Origin: Tricholoma matsutake
Lineage: Eukaryota > Basidiomycota > Agaricomycetes > Agaricales > Tricholomataceae
DNA: 64,000 nt
Assembly: GCA_026075535.2 (NCBI GenBank)
Contig: AP026547.1
Location: forward strand, 4,030,001 to 4,094,000
Reading direction: 5' to 3'
The notes below the pieces were generated by a model. It worked only from the letters and a program-made list of their open reading frames with translations. It was not told the origin of the DNA and searched no databases. Of this stretch, positions 13,595 through 26,329 are shown piece by piece (position 1 is the first letter of the stretch; the number at the start of each line of letters is the position of its first letter). Position numbers and translations under genes: made by a program.

Positions 13595-14870
13595 ATGGTC
13601 CGACCTAGAACGTTTTTTGATTTCTCTGTAAATAATGACCTACTGGGGAGGTTCGTTCGCGGCGTCATGTCATATACTTGTACTGATACAGTGATACCTG
13701 GAAATTCTGTAGAGTCATCTTCGAACTATTCAATGATACCGCTCCAATCACCTGTGAAAAGTAAGTAACCCACCGTCCATATCATACTTTTCCTCCTCTT
13801 CCTCATTTTCATATCTATAGTTTTCGCGCGTTGTGTACAGGAGAAAAGGGCCTGTCGTCGTCTGGCAACCCGCTGTATTACAAGAACAGCATAATACACA
13901 GATCTATTCACAACTTCATGATTCAAGGTGGAGGTGCGTCAATTCTTCATATGCATGTGCTTCTGTTGCCCAAACGGCAATGTACAGATTTCACGAAACG
14001 CAGTGGCGCTGGCGGCGAGTCCATCTACGGCAGTACTTTCGTCGACGAGGATCTCTCCCGTCCCTTGGATACGGAAGGATTGTTGTGCATGGCGAATAAA
14101 GGGCCGAATACCAATGGATCGCAGTTCTTCATTACTCTCCGACAGTGCCCTCATTTGAATGGTTCGCCGCATTCGATTTCAATCCCATAATTATCTTGTG
14201 TTCAAGCTTGTGCAGGCAAGCATGTCGTGTTCGGAAAAGTCATCAAGGGTTATGAGGTTATAAAGCAGGTTGCTGAAGTTCTAGTAGACGAGAAGGACAG
14301 GCCACTTACACCAGTGGTCATCTCGAACTGCGGGGAACTCGAGCTCCGTAAACCTCCAGGTGCATTGTTACAAACTCTCCGAATTGAGGCTCATTTAACA
14401 CCATCATTATACTAGCAAAACGCGCACAAACGCTCATGTCCAACTCGCAGGAACGAGGGACCGCAGACCGACGCCAAAGTCGAAGGTCCCGGTCCCGGTC
14501 CCGGTCAGGTAGTCCCGATTCAGATATGGAACGCTCTCGTCGGAAGAAGCCAAAGAGGAAAAGGACTTCCGAGGACGAAAAGGGAGAGAATGAGAAGCAG
14601 ATAAACAAGGTTCCTGTCGAGGAAACCGAGGAGGAGTATGACGCACGGCTTGAGAGAGAGGAAAACGAGCGTATAGAAGCGGAGAGGAAAACAGAATTGG
14701 AAAGGATAAAGCGAAAATATGATAGTGATATACAAAATAGTAACGGGATTAGATTTAAAGGTTAGTGTCTTTTATACTGTTTCTTCATTCGAGAATCTAA
14801 AAGTTCTGTAGGACGGGGTAGAATGAAGTTTGTCGACCCCGAGATTAACAAGCGTAAGGATTATCAATGA
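13595..14870 (+). CDS. Cyclophilin-type peptidyl-prolyl isomerase with RS-rich tail
   Basis: Seven exons (13595-13650, 13713-13760, 13821-13933, 13988-14161, 14216-14359, 14416-14760, 14812-14870) give 312 residues. Residues 1-178 form a complete cyclophilin domain: [14 protein letters not shown] holds the catalytic Arg, Phe and Gln, [12 protein letters not shown] the substrate-pocket Phe, and HLNGKHVVFG the final His. Trp121 of cyclophilin A is replaced by His, as in several larger cyclophilins, which usually lowers cyclosporin affinity. The tail carries an RS stretch ([12 protein letters not shown]), KKPKRKR nuclear-signal-like basics and a Glu/Arg coiled segment, then [11 protein letters not shown]. 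This arrangement matches splicing-associated SR-cyclophilins. The nuclear spliceosomal role is inference from the family. Confidence 0.92.
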
Positions 14871-14939
14871 AGATTACGAATGGGATTCGATATTCTGAAT
14901 CTGGTTACATATATGGACACACAGTATAACAGTCAAACC

Positions 14940-16898
14940 TCAGATAACCACCTCCGCAACCCTCTCTGTGACTTTCTCTATGTTAGCGTCAAGTTTGTCG
15001 TCGTTAGCTTCTTCAACTCTATTCTCGGAAGCTGCCTCCTTATTCGCAGCCACATTGGCGAAACTGAGCGTGGGTCTTACGTTAGGGGCTAGTGTTACGT
15101 TTGGAGATTTAGGTTGAGCGTTTGTGACTTTGGACGATGCAGAAATTTGCGGGCTTGTGACAGATGTAGGCGGGGGAGTCTTACTGCTGATTGTTGGGGT
15201 GCGTTCAGAGGCTTGGCGGGAGTTGGTGCGTGACATGCTCAAGCGATCTTTTGTAGCTTCGCGTTCTCTGTCAAGTCGTTCTGCAACTTCTTTTTCTCGG
15301 TTGGAGACATCTACGGGTCTATAGCAATCGGTTGGATCAGTTAACTGAACATCAGTATGAGTCTCGTACCTTGCAGCACCGAAGGGGTTTGCCCTGCTGC
15401 TGGAGCTAGAAGTGGGAGGGGTCGGCCCCATTTTGGGAGAAGAGAGAGGGCTTGGTGTTGCCGAGGCATTACCGGACCGTGGCAGAAGCTCAAGCTTTCG
15501 GCGGCCCATCTGTGGCGTTGGGGGTGTTGAGTTACTCGCTAACCGAGATACTGAGTTGGTTGAAGGGAGCAAAGGATGACCGATTGAAGAAACGTACGCG
15601 ATATACCACCACCACCGGGGCCACCAGGCCTAGGACGAGCAGAACTTCTCCAATCGCCTTCTTCACCGGTAGGATCCTTAGGAGGCGCCATGTCGCCTCT
15701 ACCTCGTAAACTTCCGAATCGTTCTTCTGACTGGCCGCTAGTGGATGGGACAAACTTGCTACCTTTGCTCCAGACTTCTTCTTTATCAGCGGCGCCTATC
15801 TGACCTTCAGGGGTGGAGAAGCCTGAGCCCTTGCGCTTATAGGAGGGCGGTTCTGACTCGTGAACGGAGCGCGACGAACGGTTGGAGCGCCAATCGCTGG
15901 CACCTTCCGCAACACTTGGTAAAGTTCGATCGCCGGAAGACGGTCGACGACGAGAGTCGCGAGAATCGTGCAAGTCGGGAAGAGGACCGTCTCGCCGCCA
16001 GGGACTGTCGAATTTTGAATCATCGTCGAACCCTCCGCCAGCGCCACCGAATCCAGGGCGTTCCTTGGCTAAAAGGGATTGTCAGACATAGATACAAACA
16101 AAATTTGGACCGAGGACTTACGTGGTTCCGCAACACTGACTCTAATGTTTCTGCCAGCAAAATTCTGGAGAGAAATTGAATATCGCCCTCGTTTGATAAT
16201 AAAAGTTAGTCCTCACCGAGCCGCTCTTGGCAATCGCTTCCTTCAAACCTTCCAAATCCTCAAACTCTATGTAACCAAAACCTTTCGGTTTATCCTCTCG
16301 ATCTCGGATAATTTTGACCGACTTTGTCTGGTATACGAATTAGAAATGTCCATATTACAATGAGAATACAAACTTTCAAAGGGCTGAAAAGATCCTCTAA
16401 TTCCATTTCCGTCAGATCAAACGCAAGATTTCCAATAAACGCAGTGTAAGGAGGTTGGGTGGGCAGTGGGAGATCATCCCTTTGAGTTGCACTTCTGTCA
16501 GCTAGGTGGGAACATATAACTAAGTGGGCAGAGGGATATATATGCAGGACTCACGTCGAGACGACAAGAAATCATCTTTTCTGCCATAACGATCTTTCGG
16601 GCGTCCTTGATCATCATCAGTCCTCGCGGCCGCTGCATGAAGCTATCCATAACGAGTCAAAAACAACAAGACTATTATGAACATACGTGCGCTTGGGAGT
16701 GAATCCATCTCATCGGCCCATGATCCTAAAGCTGAAAAAACATACGGTGAGTTTGACGACCTAGTAATCAAAAAAATTCATACTTACTGCTATCACCAAG
16801 GAACTCATTTAGAGAGATTTTTTTAGATTTCTTCGGCGCTGTGAAGAATGATATTATTTTAACCTGCAGTCGGGCACAGAGAGACGAAACTTACCCAT
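14940..16898 (-). CDS. eIF4B-like translation initiation factor with RRM
   Basis: Ten exons (16895-16898, 16788-16838, 16687-16731, 16555-16632, 16374-16501, 16217-16327, 16122-16164, 15598-16068, 15370-15550, 14940-15318) give about 496 residues. The N-terminus (PKKSKKISLNEFLGD, then LGSWADEMDSLPSAPA) is the signature of fungal eIF4B. An RRM at about 75-150 has RNP2 AFIGNLAF and RNP1 KGFGYIEF. Beyond lie Gly- and Ser/Arg/Asp-rich regions and a GRRKLELLPRSG motif. The first coding exon is only 4 nt (ATGG). The donor at 15597 was preferred (GTACGT) over an alternative 6 nt away that also keeps frame, so two residues near position 310 are uncertain. Expected role: stimulating eIF4A/eIF4F helicase at mRNA 5' ends. 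Confidence 0.88.
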
Positions 16899-17012
16899 TT
16901 TTGCTGGACCTGTTCGTGTGATGAAGCAGTAAATTTCGAGAACCGACTTGTCAGGTTGCCGGAGCATACCGAACCAAATTGATCTTTAACTGAAGGCTAG
17001 ACTCTAAGGTAA

Positions 17013-17113
17013 GCTTCCTTGGCTCAGTTGGCTAGAGCGCAGGTCTCATAGTGATATGAGGTGCAGTTAGCACTATAATCCTGAGGTCGCAAGTTCGAGC
17101 CTTGCAGGGAGCA
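17013..17113 (+). tRNA. tRNA-Met (CAT), elongator type, with 27-nt intron
   Basis: The acceptor stem GCTTCCT pairs with AGGGAGC (one T-G wobble). D-arm GCTC/GAGC and T-arm GCAAG-TTCGAGC-CTTGC are intact, and 17113 is the discriminator A. The anticodon loop reads CTCATA then A, giving anticodon CAT at 17047-17049. A 27-nt insert (17051-17077) sits one base 3' of the anticodon, the canonical position for nuclear tRNA introns. The stem's 31-39 pair is T-T, as in yeast elongator tRNA-Met. A T-rich Pol III terminator follows. Confidence 0.93.
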
Positions 17114-17117
17114 TTTC

Positions 17118-17132
17118 TTTTTGTTTTTTTTT
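17118..17132 (+). terminator. RNA polymerase III terminator of tRNA-Met
   Basis: Two T runs (five and nine T separated by one G) begin five bases after the tRNA's discriminator base, which is the usual Pol III stop signal. Confidence 0.85.
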
Positions 17133-17428
17133 GTTTCTTCCGTCGATTACAGTCCAGTCCAACTTCGAGTTCATGGCTGTTTCCTGCCAGTGACTAGCCA
17201 TACTTAACCTGGCGCTGCAGCTTGTGGAAACTTATATATTACAGTTCAATTGGTTATCTATGTGATTATGAGCGATGAACATGCTAGTCCTGTAGGGTAA
17301 CCAGTGTCTGCGACGAGAGTCATAGTCCAGGTCAGGATGATATGATGAGAAAAAAAAAGAGAGATAACATATGTAAGAGTTCATCAACGTAACTATGATC
17401 CAAAAGATGAAAATCTCAAAGTCCAAAC

Positions 17429-20400
17429 TTACGCTTGACCCAGCAAAACCTTGTCTATAGCGGCATTGATACTGTTCTTGCGGGACGACAGATCCATTCC
17501 GAATTGGTCTTCCAATTGCCGCCTGATTTCTCTCTTCGTCACCGAGTTGAGGTCTGCACCCCGTAAGATGTCCTGTATGGCTCGTTCAAGGTCGTTATTA
17601 TTCGGCGATCCGGGTGCAAGGTTCATATCATCGGGGCTTCGAGTGGTGGGAATGGCCATGTCGAGGTAGTTTGTGACAGGTCGCGAGGGCGCTGGGTGGT
17701 GCAGTAAACCAACTTCACTCATTGGACGCAGATGGGACTGTGGAGTATTGCGACCAGACTGATAGCCAGGTGGAGGATACACGCCAACTTGTGATGGTGC
17801 TGGAGAGTAACTTCGAGGGTGAGGATCGTAATACGTTTCGCGACCATAGATAGATGCAGTGTGTGATTCTGCGTAACCATCTTTGCCTTTTACAGGCGGG
17901 ACCCACGATCCGATACTGTGGTTCGATTCCTTGTCCCAGAGCTCGTTTTCCTGAAATAACGAGTGAATAATACAGTCACTCATATAGACTATGGTACACA
18001 CATAATCATTCCACGACTTGAGAGGAATTGATCGCGGATCAAACTTGCCTTCATCCTAGAGGTTATGATGGTAAATCCCATAGGCTCGACTGTATATGAT
18101 AACAGGACGTACGTGAACAATCATTTTCTTCCCAGACTCGCCCATTACAACACGTGTCGCACCCCAAGAGAAATCATCCATCCTCCAGAAAGAGTACAAA
18201 GGAAGAAGGAATGAGAAGATCGGAATGGCGAGGATGTAGAAGATCATCCATCCAACCATGTCCCATTTGCGTCGCATAATGAACACCAGTGCTTGAAGAC
18301 CGTAAATAGCACCAATCATAATCAGAGCTAGTTGCTCTGTACCAGTGCCTGCTGAGCCTTGTTGGGCTAATAGATAGATGAGATATATAATCTGTAAAGG
18401 ATTGAGAAAGAAGTACGGGCGGAGAAGTGACATCACAAACATAGGCAACGGAGACTGGCTGTATCAGGGTTGAGACGAGGTCTATCATAACGACGAAACG
18501 CATCGAGAAACAGCAGAAGCCACAAAGCTGGTCCAAAAACATGAGTTCACCCAGATTGTGTACGGTGGAATTGATCCAACGTCGGCGTTGTGACATCAGA
18601 ACCTTCCAATCATCTGGAGCAACCGTGTAAGCATGGGCGTCGCGGACAAACTGTGTCTTGAAGAAGGAGAAATGCTTAAGAAGGAGTGTCGTGAGGTAAC
18701 GATCCTCTCCAAGGTGTAGCAAATTCTTCATATGCAACGTGTCGACTCGGTTTTCCGAATAATCGTCGATAACCTGATTGGAGATAAGAAGTGGTTTATG
18801 TGTGTCAGGAGTGCGGAGGCGGTAAAGGGTGAAACAACCAGGAAGACAGGTAACCGAACCAAACAGACTTTCGAAGGACTTAGCCATATGATGGGAAAGG
18901 AAGTACTCGTATACCTACGTGAAACTTCAATAAGGACTGATCCAGAAAAAGGTAAATTACCAACCTGCATCATCGTGGTGATGGACTGCTTCGCATTGGA
19001 GAGCGAAGTTTCGCCACATACACCCAACAACTTTTTATCATGAACCATTCTGCACAGTGAATTAGGCAATATGTGGTGGAATCTCAGATATAAGTCTTAC
19101 GCAGACACAAGTCGATTAATTGATAGAGGTTCAACCGTGGTATCAGCATCCACCATGAACAAGTACTCGTAGAATGTCGGATTTACTCCAATCACGTTCT
19201 TGATCTGGTGGTACATTTCAAGCTCCAACGGATTCATTGGTGCATTGAAGTGGACCTATTTAAAATAAGCACGTGTAAGCACCAGCATTACCAAGAAACA
19301 CACCTTGTTCAAGAAATGCATTATGAGCATTTGCGTATCACGCTTACCACGATTTCCGGGTCGAGATCTCTCCGTGGGCTTGCCAATCTTCACTACAACG
19401 AGGTAGGGAACAACATGGCCAGAACACTCATATAGACCGGAGTACACCTTGCCCATGTTGTGCTGCTTGGCACCTTCACCGAGTGATACGAAACTCAGAG
19501 GCTCAGGATCAAGATTCGGATCCGCACCCAAGATATCGAGGACGATACGTGGCGTTGGTCGATCATTACCGGAACCAACAATCATACCGTCGCAGACAAT
19601 TAGAAGCAGCTTGCGCTTGTCGTCGTACTTCATGAGCGCCAGCGAATCAATGGTACGTCGAAGCGAAGTGTCGCCTTCCGTGTAACAAGGCACCTGGCAA
19701 ATAACAAACCTATCATGATCCTCGGGAGCACGAGCAGCGCTGAAGTTGACAGAGGCCAGGAACTTGAAGCCTATCACAGACAGCATGCAGACGGAAAGAG
19801 CAAGGAGGAGATACTTTGAGAATTGACATTGAGTTGAATTTCGATTGTCAACCTGTCCGATGGTAAAGAGGTTCCGTAAGCACACTTTCTGCCTCGCAAG
19901 GATAGCGGGGTCAATTTTGAGATTGTCAAGCTGCTTGGTGACGTCTCCACCAGCACCAAATTTGAAAACATCCAAAACCGAGCCATCCATAAAGTTGGGA
20001 TCAGTAGGGGGCGCCTGCATACCAGCGGGTGACTGAGTAGCAGGGGGACTGTTGATATAATCCGTCAGGTCGTATACAAGCCCATTGTATACAGCAACCG
20101 AGCTCCCAACATTAGCCATGTTCTTGATCTCAGTAGGTGTGAACCCCAGGAAGCCCCGCCGAGCACTATATCGCATTTGGACCATCTGCTCAAAGTACCA
20201 ATCAGGGCGAGAGTCATTTGTAAAAGCGCGGAAGTCGTGATATTTCGCATTGGAATCGGTGACATTTTTTGAGTTTAAGATGACATAGGGACTGACGGTG
20301 CCGTCGATCCCATTGCACAATGCGCTGACCTACAGCCGATGAGTCCTCATACAGATCACAATGAACTACAAAATTCTCACCTGCACAGGGAAAATGGGGT

Positions 20401-23400
20401 CCGCAACCTGGCCACCGTATTTCAGAATGGATTTGACCGGCACGACACCAACGACGCGTTGATGGGTAGCAGCTATTAGACCAAGGTCGAAGACTTCTCC
20501 TCGGATGGAAGTATATACGTTGTTTGGATTCAGCTGACTGGAATGCGACGCAAGCTCAGCCCTATTAAAGACGTGTTCTGTAGGGCAGATAACAATCCCG
20601 AGAACAGCAATAATAAATATTGCACAACCACATGTGAACCAGATCAGAAGGTTGAGGGCCAACTTCTCCCGCCAGGCCTGACGAACGTCCAACCGCTTCA
20701 TGCGACCCACATAACGGAGACACGGATTAGGTACCCAAAACGTCAACATCCAGCAGAGGGCGACCCATCTCCGACGAGCGGAGCTCTCTTTCAGCACCTC
20801 CGTTGTCTCACCCTCCTGGATCTCGCCCGCAAGTGCCTCCTTCTCCATCAGACCTTTCATTTCCGTGTTCTGGAACATGTTCCGTGATGGTGCATACGAC
20901 TCCGAGCCGAAATTCGACATAGTGTCCTCGCGCTGGCTGGTGAGCTTGCTGCGCGCATCATAATCTTCGCTGCGAAGAGACTTGTTCTCATCAAAATCGT
21001 CATCGTACAAGCCAGCTCGTTGGAAAGGTGAGGCGTTGGCAACGAGAGGAAGTGCTTGATTGGAACTATTGTATGGGTCGCTATATCCTGCCGCATAAGT
21101 CGATGCATCCGGGGCATCCCCGGCGGGCGAGTGGTAAGGGGCGTAGGGATCTCCGAGCTCCCGAGAGTCAAGAGCTGCTTCGGCATCACGCATACGGTTT
21201 CGTTTCTGCTCTTCCACGTCCTGAGAACGGAGCTGGTCTTCAAATCTATGGAAGGCAGCCTGCGATAAGAAGACCTAATATAATAGACTTGGTTAGACCT
21301 TGCTAGGTTTGTGGTAGGACGCTCAACATACTTTATGCTGGCCAAGAACAACATCCGTGTCCGCGAGGCTAAATGCAGTCCGTGCCTGCTGGACCCTCTC
21401 GGTTGGCCCGCCTTCTGTAATACCACCCGCCTCTAGCCCCAGTTTATACCTATCGCAGAACTCCTCCGGTGTCATATTCACCTCAAAGACGTTCACACAG
21501 CGCCTTGCGATCTCCGCGAGCCCTACACTCCGCACCTGGCCCTTGACGCTCCGGCCCTCCAGTTGATTTGGCAACTGTGAGTCGTTCGGATTCACGCAGA
21601 ACACGTACCACGCCTCCGTCTCATCTAGTGTCTCAAAAAGTGTATCCAACGCCGCCCTGAACTCCCCCGCGACGCATGGGCTCCCGCTTGAAAGCGCAGG
21701 CGCTTCCTCTTCGTCCTTGGTGTCTGCGTCTGTCATGCCCTCCTTCAAGGTCGGCATTCGCTTAAGAGTATTCTTCCGCCGGGTCGACGGCGCCCTCATA
21801 GGCTTGATCGCCTGCTGAGCCGCAACAATCGTGTCCTCGTTCCGGGGATGAGCCTGTGTCGCGATCGCTTTTGCCGAAAACAGGCCTTTGACGAAGGGGT
21901 TGATCGAGCCTGCAACTTCCGGTCCATCTCCCAAAGCTGAACCTCGGAGGAGAGATACGAAATCAGGATTGAGGGCGTCCAAATTGCGTTCCAAGAACCC
22001 CTCGGCAGAGTATGTGACAGGACCGTTAAAGTGATTGACGGTAAATGTAGGAAACCCAGAACGGTCCATGGCTCCTGTCTTGAACGATGAGTGGTTCCCC
22101 CAGCGTTTCTGGAACGCCTCCACCATTGTATGGTCTGTCTTTTTCGCCGCACGGCGTGCCTGATCATCCATGATGTGGATCAACCCTCCAGGTTTGTTCT
22201 GCAGCAAGCGTACGCATTCTGAGTTGTCGAAATACGGCACTTGGGGGACAAAACGAGAGATTCCCTCTGTATTATATTCACTCGCGTGGCTTTCGAACAA
22301 ACGTTTCTGTGTCCAGCTCTGTAGGCGCTCGTTTGCAAAATTGATGCAGAACTGATCTAGTGAGTTGGGCCGACTCGACATGTTCTGTGGGCCTGGGAGG
22401 TCGAAGAGGCCAATAAATGAGGTAAAATCATCTCTGCAGAGACGCTGGTTGATATGTTCGTTCAACCATGCGAAGAGGAGGGAGTAGAGAGTTTTTGCGA
22501 GATCGTCCCTGTTATCAGATGCGCCGTCCGGGTCTAAGAAGACGGTGCACAACTCCTTCTTGACAAGTTTTGTTTTGTAAGAAAGAGACGACTCAAGCTC
22601 CGAAGGTTGGACACCTAAAAAGTCTGCAACAACTTCTAGAGTGTCCATGTTCCGCACGACGGCGGCATCCTCATTACGATGTCGGTCAATGGTGAATTCG
22701 AGGTTGCCCAGGTGCAGAATGGCAGCCACCAGCTGGCATGTCTGTGCCACATGCCGCTTCGAAAATCCGATAGTTTTGAGTGTGACCTTGAGTTGGTCGA
22801 ATCGAAGCTGATCGTCATCCCGACCGTGATTGCCTCGTCCGCTTGCTCCCCTGTGCCCAAGGTAACGATACGTAGTTTTGTCGAGTAAATGAAGATGTTG
22901 GCGTTCCTCTGGAGAAGCGCCAGCCACAAGGTAATAGAATATATGAAAGTTGCGCTCCCCGGATGGAGCACCTGCGACACGGTTTCGTTCTAGGTAGTAG
23001 TCCAATGTTTTGATACCGCAGAGTCTACCACGTTCGCTAAACTGCAACTCTGTGTACTTGCCATACCGAGAGGCGTTCGGGTTAAAGAGTGTGCGTGCGT
23101 TGCCAAACGTTTCAAGAACGAATTCTGAGGCTGGAACTTGGGAAGCGAGCTTGGATCCCTTTTTGCCGGGATTGCTGACGCTAAGCTCTAGAATTGATTT
23201 GATAGCGAGACGACGACTCTCTGATTTTCCACTTCCTGTCTCCCCGCTAGAATTGCGTTATGAGAGAGACGAAATGTGACAAGGTAGTTGTTGGGACTCA
23301 CCTAAAAACAATGGACTGATCCTGCATTGTCCGTTTCATATGATAATATGCATTGTTTGCCAGCTGAAAAATATGTGGAGGGAGGGATTCCTTGTGTTCG

Positions 23401-23645
23401 GAAGTGTCTCTGTACTCGGCGGCGTACTTGTGCAAGACGGAATCCGCATTGGATGGGATATACTTGTGCGGATTGAGGGCAACAAGTCCTGATGAGCCAA
23501 TATTCGTGTAAATGTGGTCTGACATGAAACGTTCTCGCAGACATGCTACGATAATGTCGTCAGAGAGTTGAGACAGCCTGGAAAGGTCGGTCACTGCCTC
23601 CAGTCGCTGGTGAGCACTCATGGCAGCGGAAGATTGCCTGTTCAT
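17429..23645 (-). CDS. Chitin synthase with N-terminal myosin motor-like domain (class V type)
   Basis: Ten exons (23302-23645, 21332-23246, 20381-21274, 19304-20329, 19101-19255, 18965-19049, 18441-18914, 18113-18391, 18002-18055, 17429-17950) give 1915 residues. Residues 1-750 form a myosin motor with P-loop GETGSGKS and switch-like NASRYGKY and [10 protein letters not shown]. Two membrane segments (about 880-960), a cytochrome-b5-like region (about 1100-1160) and another membrane segment follow. The GT2 chitin synthase core (about 1240-1620) has [25 protein letters not shown] and QRRRW. Terminal membrane segments and a C-terminal DEK-type helix domain (about 1860-1915) complete the family layout. 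It polymerises UDP-GlcNAc into wall chitin at the growing tip, and the motor helps localisation. No truncation seen. Confidence 0.97.
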
Positions 23646-24023
23646 TGCAGGCTATGAAAAGGAAAGCGCAGCTGTAAATGAAGGGTAGATGTATGGGGAA
23701 GAAAAGGAAAGACGGCGAGGAGCGAGGAGGGCAGACTGGCAGCAATCGTTAGTCAGTGAACAAACAGATGGTGATGATGTCCAGCGAAACTCCCACGAAC
23801 TCAACGTGTTTCAAATTCGGCTTGCAACGGTCATGTACAGCCGCCAAGTGTATATTTCCATGCCAGGGATAGAACAAACATAAAAGCAATGTACTGACAT
23901 ATCAACGTATTTAAAATATACCAAGTCAGCTAACTATATAGCACAGGAAAGTATGTCACAGACAAACGCTAGAATCATGCAATGCAAGTAATGTTAATAG
24001 GTCGTAGAACAAATATGTGCTCA
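23646..24023. other. Promoter region of chitin synthase and 3' flank of DUF1996 gene
   Basis: 378 bases between two reverse-strand genes. Nothing coding is recognised. Confidence 0.5.
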
Positions 24024-26329
24024 TCAGGATGCCCATCCATGAGGTTTCATGAGGCGTCTACTAGCACGTGCATGACGGTTTGACCGCAGTAGCTGCCCAT
24101 GTCTGGATTTGCAATTGGTGGATGCAGGAGAAGATCCATGAGAAGGCAATGAGTTTCCAGCCGCCCCATTTCCATTTTCCGCGCCTAGCACGACTGTAGA
24201 AGCTGGTAAAGGGAGCGAGCTCAAAGAGTGGGAGGAGGAATCGGAAGCAGTATGCGGTTCGGCATTGACTAAGTTTAACGTGTGGCTAGGTGGTATGTTG
24301 AAAGAGCTATCAAACTGAGGCAAGGGCGTCGAAGAACTGGCAGAAGAAGTGGAATATAATGTGGAACCTGTCGTGGGGTTGGCGCTACCTGTGCTTGATG
24401 ACGCATTTGAGGATGGAATAGGAAAAATTGGCTTTCCAATAGCCGGTGGGGTATCGTCAGTGTATGCATAAACGGGACTCAGCAGGGCAGGAGTATTAGC
24501 ATCGGTGAACATTGTGGCTCGCACACCCTCCCGTTGTACTGGATTGTTACCGGGCAGCTTTGGAAGCGTCCCCGTGGCTGTGTCAAGTAGAGTCAGGAGA
24601 ATGCAACAGAGCAATAACTATGTCCGGCTCACTGGGCTCATCAACTGATTTGGTGATACGACAATGCTTTCCCTTGTCCATGTTGAAAATCCCTTGGTCC
24701 ACACAGCAAGTAGGCTATCATCCGAGTAAGGCGTAGTGTCAGAATTGACAATACCAAGACGCACATCACCGTATGGGTTGCAGTGACACTTATCCACAGC
24801 GTTCTGCAGTACGCCCTTTTCCCATCCATTAACGAAATCTACAGAAGGTTTCATTCACATGCACGATATGCATTGATTTGACACGTACCGGCGTGATATC
24901 CATAGCCAGTAGGATCGCCGTAAGAATACCTGGGTTGGAATAAGACAAAAAAAACATGAACATAAAGCGCATGAAAGATTTACACAAAAGGCTGGGTAGA
25001 GTTCTTGGCTTGAGAACGAACACTAGCGAAGGAATTTGATGCCCAGTATACCTAAACACAGAAATCAATAATTTAAAGTAGACGCGCTAGTCGAACTTAA
25101 TGACGAACTTCAAAGAAAAGGCGCGGTATTGTAACCGGGTACTTGGGATCACTGCAAGTCCCTCGATCTGGTCCTCCTGATAGGAAAGCAACATGTGATT
25201 TGTGATCCGCCGAGTCCAGATTCTGTCACGTCCAAGTCATCAAGAGTTGAACAACACCAGGGTAACACCAAATTACCTTGCCATCCCAGCAGCTAGGAAA
25301 GTTCTGTGGAGCATCGAAAAATTTAATAGCAAATTATAATGAGGGATGAGGTTGACAAACGATCTGAGCACGAATGCCTGATGGGCACTCCTTCGCAGGC
25401 AAGGAATTGTAGCGAGTGGATGTACCGTCGAAGTCCAAGCATAGAAAGGTCACAGCCTGTTGTGCGTAGCTGTTGGGATCATATGTGCGCAGTGTGGGAT
25501 CGCCTTGGGTTGTAGGAAGAGGTCAGCAAGCTATATATAATATAATTGCTGCGTTGCGATCTCTTACCACTAAGCATGCGAAACTAGACAGAATTTCAGC
25601 AAAAAAAATCAGCTATAAGAAAGTGCTACTGACGTCGTCTGGGAAGGCTGTGGTCGTGCCAGGCTTGTCATCGAACAGATAGTCTATCGAAGAGTTGAGC
25701 AAGGTCTAACTAATATATACGATATGACTGACAACTGTAATCATAGTACGAGTAAGAGAAGAGTCGCAAACAGAGAACTTATGTGGATGAAAATGAAAAC
25801 GTACATGACTGCACCACCATCCAAACTTGTGAAGCTGCCGTTTTCCCATCTATAATTAATGATTGTGAATGGTCTCGTAAGCTGAATTGTGAACCAATGA
25901 CTGACTGGAAGTAAAGATGCTACGCAGCGTCCGGTAATTGAGCAAAATAATGGATTCAAACAAGGCAAAAGACAGCTACCCACAGGAAACCAGTAGTTGG
26001 ACTTGTCCTGAGGAATGGGTACGGAAGTACATTCGCTTTGCCTGAGGCTCGCGGTGTTAGTGTTCATTCTGAAGTTGCTTCCACCGAGGACTACAAAGCC
26101 ACCGTTGATAGACATTATAAACGAGGTACTCTGGACGCACTTGAATGTACATGTCCTGAAACTTTACCAGGATTCACGATGGGGTCAAGACGTTCAGTGG
26201 TGATAAAATCCTCTAAGAAACCAAATAAGCGCCGATGACAGCAGTGAGTTATGAGTCCATACGAATGCCCATGAGCCAATACCCATTTGCATTGATCGCC
26301 AAGGCCGCAAGGAGGAGAAAGGTGTTCAT
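24024..26329 (-). CDS. DUF1996-family secreted protein, 16 exons
   Basis: The exons are 26263-26329, 26141-26212, 25984-26090, 25906-25919, 25805-25849, 25733-25734, 25634-25683, 25568-25583, 25361-25503, 25277-25303, 25109-25222, 24984-25051, 24889-24929, 24765-24838, 24633-24714 and 24024-24577, giving 491 residues. A short signal peptide (LLLAALAINANG) precedes YWLMG. Family hallmarks follow: TTERLDPIVNPGKVSGHVHS, LRQSECTS, DKSNYWFP, NFPSCWDGKNLDS, DHKSHVAF, PVTIPRLFFEV, GDPTGYGYHADF and CHCNPYGDPTCC. The last 150 residues are Ser/Thr/Pro-rich with no domain. Exons of 14, 2 and 16 nt are required to keep the conserved HLYFQW, IYYLF and FRMLSG strings in phase. The 2-nt exon is the least certain. 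Biochemical function of the family is not established. Confidence 0.85.

Noticed and set aside
20857..21426. Forward and reverse alternative frames over the chitin synthase exons
   Set aside because: All are shadows of the conserved motor and linker sequence; the chosen frame carries the family motifs.
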